The notes beneath the pieces were generated by a model. That model was not told where the DNA came from. It did no database searches and saw only the letters and a list, made by a program, of their open reading frames with translations. Source: Paenirhizobium cremeum (lineage in GTDB: Bacteria; Pseudomonadota; Alphaproteobacteria; Rhizobiales; Rhizobiaceae). Taken from it: a stretch of 64,000 bases of DNA. The stretch covers positions 2,576-66,575 of the forward strand of contig NZ_JAGGCS010000011.1 of the NCBI RefSeq assembly GCF_022884085.1, read 5' to 3'. The position numbers and the translations under genes are program-made. Each line of letters begins with the position of its first letter. Positions within the stretch are counted from its first letter, which is position 1. Shown piece by piece: positions 18,534 to 28,863 of the stretch.

Positions 18534-20338
18534 TGAAGGTTCCCGATATGCCAACGTTACCCCGGCGCCTCCTTGCGGCTCTGCGCAGACGACTTGGCGA
18601 AAGCTCGAAGGCTCCCCCCCAGGCACATGCTGAAGGCCCGTTGACGTATGCCTATTGGGTAAGCCGCTACGCGACAATCGGTTCCTCCGAGCGCCGCCGT
18701 CTCGTTGATCTACAGCAGAAACTCGTCAGGCCGCCGCTGATGTCGGTGCTGATCGACGCGCAGAATGCCGGTCCCGAGCAAATCGAGCTGACCCTGCGTT
18801 CCATAAGTGAGCAAACCTATGATCGCTGGGAAGTAATCCTCGTCAATCTCCCTGCCGAATGCCGAATCCGGAAGGACGGGGTACAAGTCAAGATGTTTAC
18901 GGCCAAGCGGTTCGATAGCGGGGTCGTTGAAAAGTTGCTGGAGATCGCCTCGGGTACGCTTCTCGTGCCGGTAACTGCAGGGGATCAGTTGTCCCCGGCA
19001 GCTTTGACGGTTTTCGCGCTTGGATTTGCGGAAACGCCCCATGCGGTCGCGCTCTACGCAGATGAGGATCGCATCGATTTAGCCGGGCGACACACCGATC
19101 CCTGGTTCAAGGGCGCCTGGAGTCCCGATCTAGTGTTGGCCCAAGCCTATACCGTAAGGTCATGCGCTTTGAACCGCGAGGTGGTTGAGGCTGCAGTCTC
19201 GCAAGTCATCGATTCATGCTCGTTGACAAGCGTAACCTATGCGATCTGGCTGTGGATTGCTGCACATGACGAGCTTTCGATCCGGCATCTGCCGTTCCCG
19301 CTTTATCATCAAAGGGCCGATGCGCCTCGCACGGAGCCTGCCGCCTTTGCTGATGTAGTCCGGACTTCACTTTTCGTGCGACAGCATGGCCTTGAAATTC
19401 GCAGCAATGACAACACGGGAGCCGGCTTCCGTCATGTTGTCTGGCCTACGCCGTCCCCTGCTCCACGAATATCCCTTTGTGTCCCGACACGCGATCGTGT
19501 GGAATTGCTCTCGAACTGCATCGAAGGGCTGCGTCACCGTACCGACTGGCCTGATCTCGAGATACTCATTGTTGATAATGGTAGTGTCGAGGCAGAAACC
19601 CTTGCCTATCTCGGCAGCCTTGTGAGCGACCCACGGGTAAAAGTGCTGCGTGATGATGGTCCGTTCAACTTCTCGCGGCTTAACAATCTTGGTGCTGCAG
19701 CCTCAACCGGCACGTTGTTCGGCCTCATCAATAACGACCTCGCCGTCAAGGAAGCCGGCTGGCTGCGTGAAATGGCAAGCCTTGCCGTGCGTCCGGATGT
19801 CGGTGCCGTCGGAGCGCTGTTGCACTATGGCAACGATACGGTTCAGCATGCTGGCGTCGTGATGGGAATCGGCGGTCTGGCTTCCCATATCCACAAGGGC
19901 CTACCCGCCGGGCAGCAGGGCTATCAGGGTCGCGTGGCGGTAACGCAGGATGTGACATGTGTCACCGCGGCGTGCCTTGTCACGCGGCGTGATGTTTACG
20001 ACCGTCTCGGTGGACTGGATGAGGAGCGTTTCCCCGTTGCATATAATGATGTGGACTTCTGTCTGCGTGTGCGCAGCGCCGGGCTCAGGGTGATTTATAC
20101 CCCACATGCCCTTTTATATCATCTGGAGTCTGCTTCTCGCGGGCGTGATGATGGAGGGGCGCGCCGGGCCCGGCTTGAGCTCGACAAGGCAGCCATGCGG
20201 GAAAGATGGGGAGAGAAACTCGCTGAAGATCCATTCTACAGTCCAAATCTCTCCAACAAGGCCACGGATTGCCGACCGGCATTTCCTCCACGTGTCTTGC
20301 CGCCATGGGCAGAGGCCTTCGGGGATCAGGGTGTTTGA
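18530..20338 (+). CDS. two-domain family 2 glycosyltransferase
   Basis: A 602-aa protein. Residues 60-300 form an N-terminal GT-A-like domain (MSVLIDAQNAGPEQIELTL, then ALYADEDRIDLAGR). Residues 315-540 form a clear GT2 domain: RISLCVPTRDRVELLSNCI, LIVDNGSVEAET, LFGLINNDLAVKE in the DxD position, and YNDVDFCLRVRSAGLRVIY. Such tandem GT2 proteins are common in O-antigen loci, where they may add two residues. It overlaps the preceding stop by four bases and is the last gene of the plus-strand operon. Confidence 0.8.
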   Translation: MMKVPDMPTLPRRLLAALRRRLGESSKAPPQAHAEGPLTYAYWVSRYATIGSSERRRLVDLQQKLVRPPLMSVLIDAQNAGPEQIELTLRSISEQTYDRWEVILVNLPAECRIRKDGVQVKMFTAKRFDSGVVEKLLEIASGTLLVPVTAGDQLSPAALTVFALGFAETPHAVALYADEDRIDLAGRHTDPWFKGAWSPDLVLAQAYTVRSCALNREVVEAAVSQVIDSCSLTSVTYAIWLWIAAHDELSIRHLPFPLYHQRADAPRTEPAAFADVVRTSLFVRQHGLEIRSNDNTGAGFRHVVWPTPSPAPRISLCVPTRDRVELLSNCIEGLRHRTDWPDLEILIVDNGSVEAETLAYLGSLVSDPRVKVLRDDGPFNFSRLNNLGAAASTGTLFGLINNDLAVKEAGWLREMASLAVRPDVGAVGALLHYGNDTVQHAGVVMGIGGLASHIHKGLPAGQQGYQGRVAVTQDVTCVTAACLVTRRDVYDRLGGLDEERFPVAYNDVDFCLRVRSAGLRVIYTPHALLYHLESASRGRDDGGARRARLELDKAAMRERWGEKLAEDPFYSPNLSNKATDCRPAFPPRVLPPWAEAFGDQGV

Positions 20339-20354
20339 GGTCCAAAAGAGCCCG

Positions 20355-20374
20355 GCTGCGGGATCTTTCGCAGC
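20355..20374 (+). terminator. weak hairpin between convergent genes
   Basis: GCTGCG at 20355-20360 pairs with CGCAGC at 20369-20374 across an eight-base loop, in the gap between two convergent genes. There is no T-run, so termination here is only a possibility. Confidence 0.3.
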
Positions 20375-20409
20375 GGCATAACCTGGAGCGAATGGCGGTG
20401 GCGTAGTGT

Positions 20410-21012
20410 TCAGGCGCCTTGGGGCTGGACGTTTCCCACGGTCATGCCTGAGAGCTCGATGGTGTAGATGACTGTCTCTTCTTCCGGGGAAAGGTCGACA
20501 CGGTCTCCGCGCCGTATTCCCGTCAGAGTGTCCATGGGAGCGGCAGGGAAGTGATCTTGTCCAACTCTGGCCATAACACGGCCTTCGAAGACGAGAATCA
20601 TGTCGTCGCATTCGACGTCGATTGCCGCCGATTGCCTGATGACGTGCCTTTTCATGATGTGCGTGAAATAGCCGCGTCGGGTCATGACATTGAGGTCGGT
20701 GGTTTCGCCGGCGATCACTGTGGCCTCGATCGGTGTTTCGCCGGAGAAGGAATAGGGCGCGCTGTCGTGACCGAGGGTTATTTCGCTTCCGTTGGAATTC
20801 AGGAGGATGCCGTTTCCCTGCAAGACTGCGATCGTCCGGTCTATGCCTTCGAATTGCGAGAAAGGTCCGGGCCTGGCAACCGTCGCCATGCTGATCCGCC
20901 AGAGAAATTCCGGATGGATTTCTCGGTCCAGGTGGACGGCTATCTCTCTGGTCAATCCGCCGCCATTCTTCCAGGGAGTGACCGGAAGATCGTCGTAACG
21001 TAAAAGTCTCAC
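20410..21012 (-). CDS. hutD: HutD family protein
   Basis: A 200-aa cupin-like HutD protein found in many hut operons; its role is thought to be in limiting urocanate-driven induction, and it is not an enzyme of the five steps. Family features include PWKNGGGLTREIAVH near the N-terminus, FLWRISMATVARPGPFSQF and GIDRTIAVLQGNGI. I place the start at the GTG at 21012, six bases after a GGGAG box. The GTG at 21018 lies directly against that box. It follows hutU after a hairpin-bearing gap. Confidence 0.85.
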   Translation of the reverse strand: MRLLRYDDLPVTPWKNGGGLTREIAVHLDREIHPEFLWRISMATVARPGPFSQFEGIDRTIAVLQGNGILLNSNGSEITLGHDSAPYSFSGETPIEATVIAGETTDLNVMTRRGYFTHIMKRHVIRQSAAIDVECDDMILVFEGRVMARVGQDHFPAAPMDTLTGIRRGDRVDLSPEEETVIYTIELSGMTVGNVQPQGA

Positions 21013-21030
21013 CTGCACCTCCCGGTGTTG

Positions 21031-21063
21031 GGCAAAGGCCTTCCGGGGACGAAGGCCTTTGCC
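21031..21063 (-). terminator. intercistronic hairpin between hutU and hutD
   Basis: GGCAAAGGCCTTC at 21031-21043 and GAAGGCCTTTGCC at 21051-21063 form a perfect 13-bp stem with a seven-base loop. It starts seven bases after the hutU stop. There is no T-run on the minus strand, so it is more likely an attenuator or a 3'-end stabiliser for the upstream mRNA than a full terminator. Confidence 0.6.
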
Positions 21064-21069
21064 GGTTCA

Positions 21070-22746
21070 TCAGTTTCCGAGAATACCGGGGAGACGAAGC
21101 CCCTTCTCGCGGGCGCAATCGGCTGCGATGTCATAGCCGGCGTCGGCATGGCGCATGACGCCGGTCGCCGGGTCGTTCCACAGAACACGCTCGAGGCGGC
21201 GGGCGGCATCATCGGTACCGTCGGCGCAGATGACCATGCCGGAGTGCTGAGAAAAGCCCATGCCGACGCCGCCGCCATGATGCAGCGAGACCCAGGTCGC
21301 ACCGGACGCACAGTTCAAGAGCGCATTGAGCAGCGGCCAGTCTGATACGGCGTCGGAGCCGTCCTTCATCGCTTCCGTCTCCCGGTTCGGGGAGGCGACG
21401 GAGCCCGAATCGAGGTGGTCGCGGCCGATGACGATCGGCGCCTTGAGCTCGCCGTTGCGGACCATCTCGTTGAAGGCGAGACCCAGCTTGTGGCGATCGC
21501 CGAGGCCGACCCAGCAGATGCGGGCGGGCAGGCCCTGGAAGGCGATGCGTTCGCGCGCCATGTCCAGCCAGTTGTGCAGGTGCTTGTTGTCGGGAAGAAG
21601 TTCCTTCACCTTGGCATCGGTCTTATAGATGTCCTCCGGATCGCCGGAAAGCGCCGCCCAGCGGAAGGGCCCGATGCCGCGGCAGAAGAGCGGACGGATA
21701 TAGGCCGGCACGAAGCCCGGAAAGGCGAAGGCGTTCTCGAAACCTTCCTCCTTGGCGACCTGGCGGATATTGTTGCCATAGTCGAGCGTGGGGATGCCCA
21801 TGTTCCAGAAATCGACCATTGCCTGCACATGCACTTTCATGCTGGCACGCGCCGCCACTTCTACCGCCTTCGGGTCGCTTTCCTGCTTCGCCCGCCATTC
21901 GGCGACTGTCCAGCCGGACGGCAGATAGCCGTGGATCGGGTCGTGGGCGGACGTCTGGTCCGTGACGATATCGGGCTTCACGCCGCGGCGCACGAGTTCA
22001 GGGAAAATCTCTGCGGCATTGCCGAGCAGGCCGACGGATTTGGCTTCGCCGGCCTTGGTCCACTGGTCGATTAGTGCCAGCGCCTCGTCCAGCGTATGCG
22101 CCTTGGCATCGACGTAACGGGTGCGCAGGCGGAAATCGATGCGGGTCTCGTCGCATTCGACGGCAAGGCAGCAGGCTCCGGCCATGACGGCGGCGAGCGG
22201 CTGGGCGCCGCCCATGCCGCCGAGGCCGCCGGTCAGGATCCACTTGCCCTTGAGGTTGCCCCCATAATGCTGGCGGCCGGCCTCCACGAAGGTCTCGTAA
22301 GTGCCCTGCACGATGCCCTGGGTGCCGATATAGATCCAGGAGCCGGCGGTCATCTGGCCGTACATGGCGAGACCCTTCTTGTCCAACTCGTTGAAATGAT
22401 CCCAGGTCGCCCAGTGAGGCACGAGGTTGGAATTGGCGATCAGCACCCGCGGCGCGTCTTTGTGGGTGCGAAATACGCCGACCGGCTTGCCGGACTGCAC
22501 CAGCAGCGTCTCGTCTTCCTCCAGCGTCTTCAGCGTGGCGACGATGGTGTCGAAATCGTTCCAGGTGCGGGCCGCGCGTCCGATGCCGCCATAGACCACC
22601 AGCTCATGCGGGCGCTCGGCGACATCCGGATCGAGATTGTTCATCAGCATGCGCAGCGGTGCTTCGGTCATCCAGCTCTTGGCGTTCAGCTCCGTTCCGC
22701 GCGGGGCACGGACATCGCGGATGTTATGACGTGGGTTGGAAGTCAT
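21070..22746 (-). CDS. hutU: urocanate hydratase
   Basis: A 558-aa NAD-dependent enzyme converting urocanate to imidazolonepropionate, the second step of histidine breakdown. The length matches the family and conserved segments run throughout: [67 protein letters not shown], and [19 protein letters not shown] toward the C-terminus, where the active-site cysteine is expected. It lies 24 bases after hutG in the minus-strand operon. Confidence 0.97.
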   Translation of the reverse strand: MTSNPRHNIRDVRAPRGTELNAKSWMTEAPLRMLMNNLDPDVAERPHELVVYGGIGRAARTWNDFDTIVATLKTLEEDETLLVQSGKPVGVFRTHKDAPRVLIANSNLVPHWATWDHFNELDKKGLAMYGQMTAGSWIYIGTQGIVQGTYETFVEAGRQHYGGNLKGKWILTGGLGGMGGAQPLAAVMAGACCLAVECDETRIDFRLRTRYVDAKAHTLDEALALIDQWTKAGEAKSVGLLGNAAEIFPELVRRGVKPDIVTDQTSAHDPIHGYLPSGWTVAEWRAKQESDPKAVEVAARASMKVHVQAMVDFWNMGIPTLDYGNNIRQVAKEEGFENAFAFPGFVPAYIRPLFCRGIGPFRWAALSGDPEDIYKTDAKVKELLPDNKHLHNWLDMARERIAFQGLPARICWVGLGDRHKLGLAFNEMVRNGELKAPIVIGRDHLDSGSVASPNRETEAMKDGSDAVSDWPLLNALLNCASGATWVSLHHGGGVGMGFSQHSGMVICADGTDDAARRLERVLWNDPATGVMRHADAGYDIAADCAREKGLRLPGILGN

Positions 22747-22770
22747 GCGGGTTCCCCTGTCGAATGATGG

Positions 22771-23571
22771 TTATCGTTTCAAGTCCGGCGCGATCTCTTC
22801 CATGCGCACCAGAATGTTTCTGAGGTAAGTTCGGAGACGTTCCGCCCTTGTCGCATCGTAAGCGAAGGGCGGCGCCTCGGTCTGAAGATGGGTCGATTGG
22901 GCAAGTTCCATCTGGATCGCGTGAACGCCATCCTCCGGCCTGCCGTAGTGCCGGGTGGTCCAGCCGCCCTTGAAGCGGCCGTTCAGGATGCTGCTGTGGT
23001 CGGTTGCCGCTGCGGTGATGTCGACGGCGATCTTCTCGATTTCCGGGGCGCAGGTGCGGCCCATGTCCGTGCCGATGTTGAAATCCGGTAGCCTTCCTTC
23101 GAAGAGAAAAGAGATGCGCGAGCGGATCGAGTGGCAATCATAGAGGATCGCCACCCCGTGAATGGCTTTAACCCGCTCGATCTCGGCCGTGAGAGCGGCA
23201 TGGTAAGGCGCATGAAATTGCTCAAGCCGCCTCGCGATCTCGGCTTCATCCGGCGCTTCGCCGTCCTTCCAGATCGCCGTGCCGTCGAAATCCGTTTCCG
23301 GCACGAGGTCGGTCGTGTTCTGGCCGGGGTAAAGGCTGACGCCTTCCGGATCGCGGTTTGCATCGATGACATAGCGGTGGAATGTGGCCCGAACCGTCGT
23401 TGCCCGGGGTAGCAGGCCGGCATAGAGTTCGTGGATATGCCAATCGGTGTCGGCAAGAATCCTGCCGTTGTCGTTCAACCGTTCCCAAATGTCGGGCGGA
23501 ACTTCGGTTCCGGTATGCGGAAAGCCGAGAATGACAGGGGAACTGCCTTGCTGGACCTCAAATACGTCCAT
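22771..23571 (-). CDS. hutG: N-formylglutamate deformylase
   Basis: A 266-aa amidohydrolase releasing formate and glutamate from N-formylglutamate, the last step when HutF is used. The N-terminus MDVFEVQQGSSPVILGFPHTG contains the family SxPHSG-like block, and ILYDCHSIRS supplies metal-binding residues. YVIDANRDPEG is also typical. I use the ATG at 23571, one base after the hutH stop, instead of an upstream frame extension into hutH. Confidence 0.93.
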   Translation of the reverse strand: MDVFEVQQGSSPVILGFPHTGTEVPPDIWERLNDNGRILADTDWHIHELYAGLLPRATTVRATFHRYVIDANRDPEGVSLYPGQNTTDLVPETDFDGTAIWKDGEAPDEAEIARRLEQFHAPYHAALTAEIERVKAIHGVAILYDCHSIRSRISFLFEGRLPDFNIGTDMGRTCAPEIEKIAVDITAAATDHSSILNGRFKGGWTTRHYGRPEDGVHAIQMELAQSTHLQTEAPPFAYDATRAERLRTYLRNILVRMEEIAPDLKR

Positions 23572-23572
23572 A

Positions 23573-25108
23573 TCAGCTCTCCAGGACCGGGAGGATATCG
23601 GCCGAGACGGAGGCATTCAATGCTCCGGTGGCGATGAGATCGCTCGCCGCCTTGAGATCGTCGGCCATGTAGCGATCAAGCTCAAGGGTCGGAATTGCCT
23701 CGCGGATCGTGGCGATCGCTTTTTCAAGTTCCGGGCTCGTTGCAAGCGGGGCCCGAAATTCCACACCCTGCGCTGCGGCCAGCGCCTCGATGCCGATAAT
23801 GCCGAACAGGTTTTCAGTCATCTGCAGCAGCCGGCGGGCGCCGTGGCAGGCCATGGAAACGTGATCTTCCTGATTGGCCGAAGTCGGCGTGGAGTCGACC
23901 GAAGCCGGATGTGACATCTGCTTGTTTTCGCTCATCAGCGCTGCCGAAGTCACTTCAGCGATCATCAGGCCGGAGTTGAGGCCGGGTTTCTTGGCGAGGA
24001 AGGCCGGTAGGCCATAGGACAGCGCGGGATCGACGAGAAGGGCGACACGCCGCTGGGCAATCGCGCCGATTTCACAGACGGCAAGGGCGATCTGGTCGGC
24101 GGCAAAAGCCACCGGCTCGGCGTGGAAATTGCCGCCGGAAACCACCGAATTGTCCGAGAGCACCAAAGGGTTGTCGGTGACGGCGTTCGCTTCGATTTCC
24201 AGCGTGCGTGCCACCGAGCGCAGGAGATCGAGGCAGGCGCCGTCGACTTGCGGCTGGCAGCGGATGCAATAGGGATCCTGCACGCGTTCGTCGCCCTCGA
24301 TATGGCTCCGGCGAATGACGGAATTATCGAGCAGGGCGCGAAGCGTTGCAGCTGTATCGATCTGTCCCTTATGCCCGCGAAGCGCATGGATGTCCGGATG
24401 GAATGGTGCGGAAGATCCCATGGCCGCATCGGTCGACATGGCACCGGTAATCAGCGCCGCCTGTGCCGCCCGGTGCGCCCGAAAGAGGCCGGCAAGCGCC
24501 AGCGCGGTTGAGGTCTGGGTGCCGTTGATCAGCGCCAGACCTTCCTTGGCGGCCAGTACGACCGGCTCCAGTCCCGCCCTTTCGAGGGCGGCGGCGCCGG
24601 AAAGCCGCTCGCTGCCGAAGAAGGCTTCGCCTTCACCCATCATCACGGCGGCCATATGAGCCAGTGGAGCAAGGTCGCCCGAGGCTCCGACGGAGCCTTT
24701 TTCCGGAATGACCGGTGTTACGCCTTTTTCCAGCATGGCCTCGATGAGGCGGATCAGTTCCAGCCGCACACCGGAGGCGCCGCGACCGAGCGAAACCAGC
24801 TTCAGCGCCAAGATCAGGCGAACGACGTTTTCCGGCAGGGGAGCGCCGATGCCGCAACAGTGGGAGAGGATCAGATTGCGCTGGAGTGTCGCCACGTCGG
24901 CGCTGTCGATCTTGATTGAAGCGAGCTTTCCGAAGCCTGTATTGATGCCATAGACGGGTGCATTGCCCTTGGCGATCTCGGCGATGCGGGCCGCGCCCCT
25001 GGCGATGTTGTCGTCGGCGGCGCGATCGAGTATCGCCGCTTCGCCATCCCAATAGACAGCGGCAAGCTGCGAGAGCGTTACGCGACCGGGAATGAGCGTG
25101 ATGGTCAT
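23573..25108 (-). CDS. hutH: histidine ammonia-lyase
   Basis: A 511-aa enzyme that deaminates histidine to urocanate. The Ala-Ser-Gly triplet that self-cyclises to the MIO cofactor lies at 142-144 in [15 protein letters not shown], and the active-site tyrosine is in [10 protein letters not shown] (about 51-60). [14 protein letters not shown] near the C-terminus is conserved. The start at 25108 overlaps the hutI stop (ATGA) and gives the standard family length; the longer upstream frame would intrude into hutI. Confidence 0.97.
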   Translation of the reverse strand: MTITLIPGRVTLSQLAAVYWDGEAAILDRAADDNIARGAARIAEIAKGNAPVYGINTGFGKLASIKIDSADVATLQRNLILSHCCGIGAPLPENVVRLILALKLVSLGRGASGVRLELIRLIEAMLEKGVTPVIPEKGSVGASGDLAPLAHMAAVMMGEGEAFFGSERLSGAAALERAGLEPVVLAAKEGLALINGTQTSTALALAGLFRAHRAAQAALITGAMSTDAAMGSSAPFHPDIHALRGHKGQIDTAATLRALLDNSVIRRSHIEGDERVQDPYCIRCQPQVDGACLDLLRSVARTLEIEANAVTDNPLVLSDNSVVSGGNFHAEPVAFAADQIALAVCEIGAIAQRRVALLVDPALSYGLPAFLAKKPGLNSGLMIAEVTSAALMSENKQMSHPASVDSTPTSANQEDHVSMACHGARRLLQMTENLFGIIGIEALAAAQGVEFRAPLATSPELEKAIATIREAIPTLELDRYMADDLKAASDLIATGALNASVSADILPVLES

Positions 25109-26367
25109 GCCTTGATCCTTTGTCCCTTGTAAACTCTTGCATGAAGCGGGTTGAAGCCGATGCGGTAGACAAGCTCGGCGGGGGTCTCGACATTCCAGAT
25201 CGCGAAATCGGCGGATTTGCCGGCTTCGAGCGTGCCCGTTTCCTCCAGCAGCCCGAGGGCGCGGGCGCCCTCGCGGGTCGCGCCGGAGATGCATTCCTCG
25301 ACGGTCAGGCCGAAGAGTGTCGCGGCCATGTTCATGGCCAGCAGGAGGGATGTCAGCGGAGAGGTGCCGGGATTGCTGTCGGTGGCGACGGCGATGCGCG
25401 TGCCGGCGTTGCGGAGGGACTGGAGCGGAGGCTTCTGCTTCTCTCTGATGGCGTAGAAGGCGCCAGGCAACAACACGGCGACGGTGCCGGCCTTCGCCAT
25501 GGCCCTCGCGCCCTCGTCATCGAGATATTCGAGATGGTCGCAGGACAGTGCCCCGTAGGAGGCCGCCATCTTCGCTCCCCCCAGATTGGAGAGCTGTTCG
25601 GCATGCAGCTTGACGGGGAGGCCCAGCGACTTTGCCTTGTCGAATACGCGTCGCATTTCGTCCACCGAAAAGGCGATGCCTTCGCAAAAGCCGTCGACCG
25701 CGTCGACGAGACCCTCGGCGTGAGCCGCTTCCAGGCCCGGCAGAACGATCTCGGCGATGTAATCGCCGTTACGGCCCTTGTACTCAGCCGGCGTCGCATG
25801 GGCCGCCAGCCAGGAGGTGATGACGCGCACCGGGCGGATTTCCTGAAATCTGCGCGCAGCCCGCAGCATCTTCAGCTCTCCTTCGATGTTCAGGCCGTAA
25901 CCGGATTTGACCTCGATGGTGGTCATCCCTTCCGCCAGCAGCGTGTCCAGACGCGGTAGCGCAGTCCTGACGAGACCTTCGACATCGAGCGCATTGGTGG
26001 CCTGGACGGAGGAGACGATGCCGCCGCCGGCCCGGGCAATCTCTTCATAGGTCGCTCCTTCAAGACGCATTTCGAATTCGCGCGCGCGGTTGCCGCCATA
26101 GACGATGTGGGTGTGGCAATCGACCAGGCCCGGAGTGATCCAGCGGCCGTCCAGGTCGTGCCGCGAAGCAGCGTTCCGTGCTTCCGGGGGCAAGTCGGCC
26201 ATCTTTCCGACCCAGGCGATACGTCCGTCGCGAACCAGCAGCGCGCCGTCGTCGATGATGCCGAGGCCCGTTCCTGTGGGAGCGAGCGTTGCGATACGGG
26301 CGTTGGACCAGAGCGTTTCCCGCTCCAGGCGTTCGTCGTCCGATATGGAAGTATCGTTCCCGGTCAT
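25105..26367 (-). CDS. hutI: imidazolonepropionase
   Basis: A 420-aa metal-dependent amidohydrolase opening imidazolonepropionate to formiminoglutamate, the third step. Metal ligands appear in [27 protein letters not shown] and [15 protein letters not shown], and the [16 protein letters not shown] block supplies the catalytic Asp. VKSGYGLN is typical. The ATG at 26367 has AAAGGG nine bases upstream; another ATG at 26385 would add six residues. It is the first gene of the minus-strand hutI-H-G-U-D operon, reading away from the operator at 26397-26408. Confidence 0.95.
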   Translation of the reverse strand: MTGNDTSISDDERLERETLWSNARIATLAPTGTGLGIIDDGALLVRDGRIAWVGKMADLPPEARNAASRHDLDGRWITPGLVDCHTHIVYGGNRAREFEMRLEGATYEEIARAGGGIVSSVQATNALDVEGLVRTALPRLDTLLAEGMTTIEVKSGYGLNIEGELKMLRAARRFQEIRPVRVITSWLAAHATPAEYKGRNGDYIAEIVLPGLEAAHAEGLVDAVDGFCEGIAFSVDEMRRVFDKAKSLGLPVKLHAEQLSNLGGAKMAASYGALSCDHLEYLDDEGARAMAKAGTVAVLLPGAFYAIREKQKPPLQSLRNAGTRIAVATDSNPGTSPLTSLLLAMNMAATLFGLTVEECISGATREGARALGLLEETGTLEAGKSADFAIWNVETPAELVYRIGFNPLHARVYKGQRIKA

Positions 26368-26372
26368 TTGCG

Positions 26373-26402
26373 TTGACCCTTTCATTTGTTGAAAACATGT
26401 AT
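26373..26402 (+). promoter_or_regulatory. candidate hutF promoter overlapping the hut palindrome
   Basis: On the plus strand TTGACC (26373-26378) and ATGTAT (26397-26402) are 18 bases apart. The -10-like element overlaps the palindrome, which would place the repressor on the promoter. The match to consensus is only moderate. Confidence 0.4.
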
Positions 26403-26408
26403 ATACAT
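26397..26408. promoter_or_regulatory. hut operator, 12-bp palindrome ATGTATATACAT
   Basis: This perfect 12-bp inverted repeat lies between divergent hutI and hutF. HutC repressors of the GntR family bind short palindromes containing TGTATATACA-like cores, and a hutC gene lies just downstream of hutF. The site overlaps candidate -10 elements on both strands, so one repressor dimer could block both operons. Confidence 0.7.
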
Positions 26409-26425
26409 AATAGGTCGATTGGCAA
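26398..26425 (-). promoter_or_regulatory. candidate hutI operon promoter
   Basis: On the minus strand TTGCCA (26425-26420) is followed 16 bases later by TATACA (26403-26398). The -10 lies within the palindrome, consistent with HutC repression of the hutIHGUD operon. Confidence 0.5.
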
Positions 26426-26492
26426 GGCCGAATTTGAAATCGGCGGCGGTGCCGGCAATAGTGGTCCGCGCAAACTGGAGATGACGCCCTTG

Positions 26493-27836
26493 ATGACGAT
26501 CCACGCAAAGTCCGCCTTCCTGGCCGATGGTTGGGCCAGCAATGTCAGGATCGACCTCGAGGGGTCCATCATTTCCGGGATCACGCCGGACGCGGACGCG
26601 CAGCCCGGAGACGACCGGCGGGATGTCGTGGTGCCGACGCTTGCCAACCTCCACAGCCACGCTTTCCAAAGGGCCATGGCGGGACTGGCGGAAACTCGCG
26701 GCCCGTCCGACGACAGTTTCTGGAGCTGGCGTACGACCATGTATCGCTTTGCGCTGTCCATGACGCCCGATCATGTCGAGGCCGTCGCTGCGCAGCTTTA
26801 CATGGAGATGCTTGAGGCCGGTTATTCGCGCGTCGGCGAATTCCATTATTTGCACAATGACAGGGATGGCGCCCGATACGGAGACGTCGCGGAGATGGCC
26901 AGTCGTATCGCCGCCGCGTCGGCGGAGACGGGCATCGGTCTGACCCTGCTGCCGGTCTTTTATGCTCATTCGGGTTTCGGGGGGCAGCCGCCCATCGATG
27001 GCCAGCGGCGGTTCATCCATTCGCCTGAGAGTTTCGGCCGGCTGATTGAGCGATGCCGGGACATTGTTGCGTCGCTTCCCGGCGCGGTGCTCGGCATTGC
27101 CCCCCACAGTCTGAGGGCTGCAACGACGGAAGAGTTGCGTGCCGTGCTGCCGCTTGCCGGTGCGGGTCCCGTGCATATTCATGTCGCCGAGCAGGTGAAG
27201 GAGGTTGAGGACTGCCTTGCCTTCTCGGGGGCGAGACCGGTCGAATGGCTGCTCGACAACATGCCGGTAGACGACCGCTGGTGCCTCATCCACGCTACCC
27301 ACATGACCGAAGATGAAACGAGGCGAATGGCGCAAAGCGGCGCGACCGCCGGCCTTTGCCCAATCACCGAGGCCAATCTCGGCGACGGCGTGTTCAATGC
27401 GCCGCTTTTCCTGGCCGAAGGCGGGCGATATGGCGTCGGCTCGGACTCGAACGTCCTGATCTCGGTCCCGGAAGAATTGCGCATCCTCGAATATTCCCAG
27501 CGGCTTGCCCGGCGCGCCCGCAATGTGGTCGCCGATCCCGGCGGGTCTACCGGCCGCAAGCTCTTCAACGAGGCCCGGCTCGGAGGCAACGCGGCCCTGC
27601 AATGTGACACCGGACTTCAGGTCGGCGCCGATGCGGATATCGTCGCATTGAATGCCTCTCTGGTGCCGCATGTCGGACGCGACCGGCTGCTCGATCACTG
27701 GATCTTCGCGGGCGGCGTGTCGGTGGATGCGGTCTGGGCAGCGGGACGAAAACTGGTCGAGGGCGGGCGGCATGCGAAACGAGAGGCGATCTCGGCGCGG
27801 TTCCGTGCGACCATGGCGGAACTCCTTCGCGACTGA
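26493..27836 (+). CDS. hutF: formimidoylglutamate deiminase
   Basis: A 447-aa amidohydrolase that deiminates N-formimidoylglutamate to N-formylglutamate, which HutG then cleaves; this pairing defines the five-step hut route. Metal-binding motifs are [44 protein letters not shown] and [19 protein letters not shown] prefer the ATG at 26493, 12 bases after a GGAG box; an in-frame ATG at 26481 abuts that box. It is transcribed away from hutI and followed by hutC. Confidence 0.93.
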   Translation: MTIHAKSAFLADGWASNVRIDLEGSIISGITPDADAQPGDDRRDVVVPTLANLHSHAFQRAMAGLAETRGPSDDSFWSWRTTMYRFALSMTPDHVEAVAAQLYMEMLEAGYSRVGEFHYLHNDRDGARYGDVAEMASRIAAASAETGIGLTLLPVFYAHSGFGGQPPIDGQRRFIHSPESFGRLIERCRDIVASLPGAVLGIAPHSLRAATTEELRAVLPLAGAGPVHIHVAEQVKEVEDCLAFSGARPVEWLLDNMPVDDRWCLIHATHMTEDETRRMAQSGATAGLCPITEANLGDGVFNAPLFLAEGGRYGVGSDSNVLISVPEELRILEYSQRLARRARNVVADPGGSTGRKLFNEARLGGNAALQCDTGLQVGADADIVALNASLVPHVGRDRLLDHWIFAGGVSVDAVWAAGRKLVEGGRHAKREAISARFRATMAELLRD

Positions 27837-27922
27837 CGGAGCGGCGCGAGACAATATTTCCTTTCGATCGGGTCCCTTGCTGCGCTACATCAGCGCGAGA
27901 GCTACACAGAAAGCGACGAATC

Positions 27923-28648
27923 GTGGCGGACACCAACGGCAGGGAGCCCACCCTGCACCAGCGCATATTGAACGATATCGAAGGCAAGATCGTTTCCGGC
28001 GAATGGCCGCCGGGTCACAGGCTGCCGTTCGAGGTCGATCTTGCCGCACAATACGACTGTTCTCGCATGACGGTGAACAAGGTGATGACCCAGCTTGCCA
28101 AGGGCAGGCTGATTGAACGGCGCAAGAAGTCCGGCAGTTTCGTCACTCAGCCGCAGGCGCAATCGGCGGTCCTCGAAATCAACGATATCGAGGCGGAGGT
28201 CAGATCGCTGAACCTCCCCTATTCCTTCACGCTGAAACGCCGTGAGCTGCGCAAGGCGACGGATGCGGATGTCCGTCTGCTCGAGGTCGCGACCGGAACC
28301 AGGGTGCTGGCCATGACCTGCATTCACTTCGCCGGACCACGGCAGTTCTGCGTCGAAGAGCGATTGATTAACCTTGCCAATGTACCGGAAGCGGCGACAG
28401 CCGATTTCACCAGCACGGCACCGGGCCAATGGCTGATCGGTCAAGTACCCTGGAGTACGGCCGAACACCGGATCCGGGCGGTCTCCGCTGCCGCTGAAAT
28501 GGCATCCATGCTGGGCATTTCGAAGGGAGCGGCCTGCCTCGTCGTCGAGCGACGCACCTGGAGCGGGCTTGGATCGATCACGCATGTGCGCCTTACCTAT
28601 CCGGGAGACACGCACGCGCTCGTCGCCCGGTTCACTCCTGCTTCATAG
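27923..28648 (+). CDS. hutC: histidine utilisation repressor (GntR family)
   Basis: A 241-aa regulator of the HutC subfamily of GntR. The N-terminal winged helix (PTLHQRILNDIEGKIVSGEW through FEVDLAAQYDCSRMTVNKVM) binds DNA. The C-terminal UTRA domain, which senses urocanate in known HutC proteins, includes RVLAMTCIHFAGPRQFCVEE and ACLVVERRTWSGLGSITHV. The start is a GTG at 27923, 86 bases after hutF. It most likely represses both hut operons through the palindrome at 26397-26408. Confidence 0.93.
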   Translation: MADTNGREPTLHQRILNDIEGKIVSGEWPPGHRLPFEVDLAAQYDCSRMTVNKVMTQLAKGRLIERRKKSGSFVTQPQAQSAVLEINDIEAEVRSLNLPYSFTLKRRELRKATDADVRLLEVATGTRVLAMTCIHFAGPRQFCVEERLINLANVPEAATADFTSTAPGQWLIGQVPWSTAEHRIRAVSAAAEMASMLGISKGAACLVVERRTWSGLGSITHVRLTYPGDTHALVARFTPAS

Positions 28649-28692
28649 CAAAGGCAATCTCAGCCGGCAGACCCGCTATTCTGTCGTGCGGC

Positions 28693-28714
28693 GAGGAAAA
28701 TGATCGTTTTTCTC
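28693..28714. repeat. imperfect inverted repeat
   Basis: GAGGAAAA and TTTTTCTC flank a central GATC, giving a 22-base imperfect palindrome with two wobble pairs. It could be a weak terminator for hutC or an operator for the next operon. There is no T-run after it. Confidence 0.3.
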
Positions 28715-28728
28715 GCGGGGCGCAGCCG

Positions 28729-28750
28729 TTTCATGACGATTTCATGACGA
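28729..28750 (+). promoter_or_regulatory. PHO-box-like tandem repeat
   Basis: TTTCATGACGA occurs twice in perfect tandem at 28729-28739 and 28740-28750. The TTTCAT half-sites repeat every 11 bases, as in PhoB boxes (CTGTCAT repeated after four bases). It sits 114 bases before a metallophosphoesterase gene that heads an ABC importer operon, so phosphate-starvation control by PhoB is likely. Confidence 0.65.
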
Positions 28751-28863
28751 AATTGGAAGAAGGCTGAAAAGTACCGTTAAGCGGCTGACACGGATAGCAC
28801 CTACACACATCGCAAACAGCGCGGACAAGGTCCCGCCTCCTCTGTGTCTCAAGGTGCCGCCCC

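Noticed and set aside
26382-27854. 490-codon minus-strand frame over hutF
   Set aside because: It is a shadow of hutF, whose metal-binding motifs are intact, and it would run through the hut operator region.
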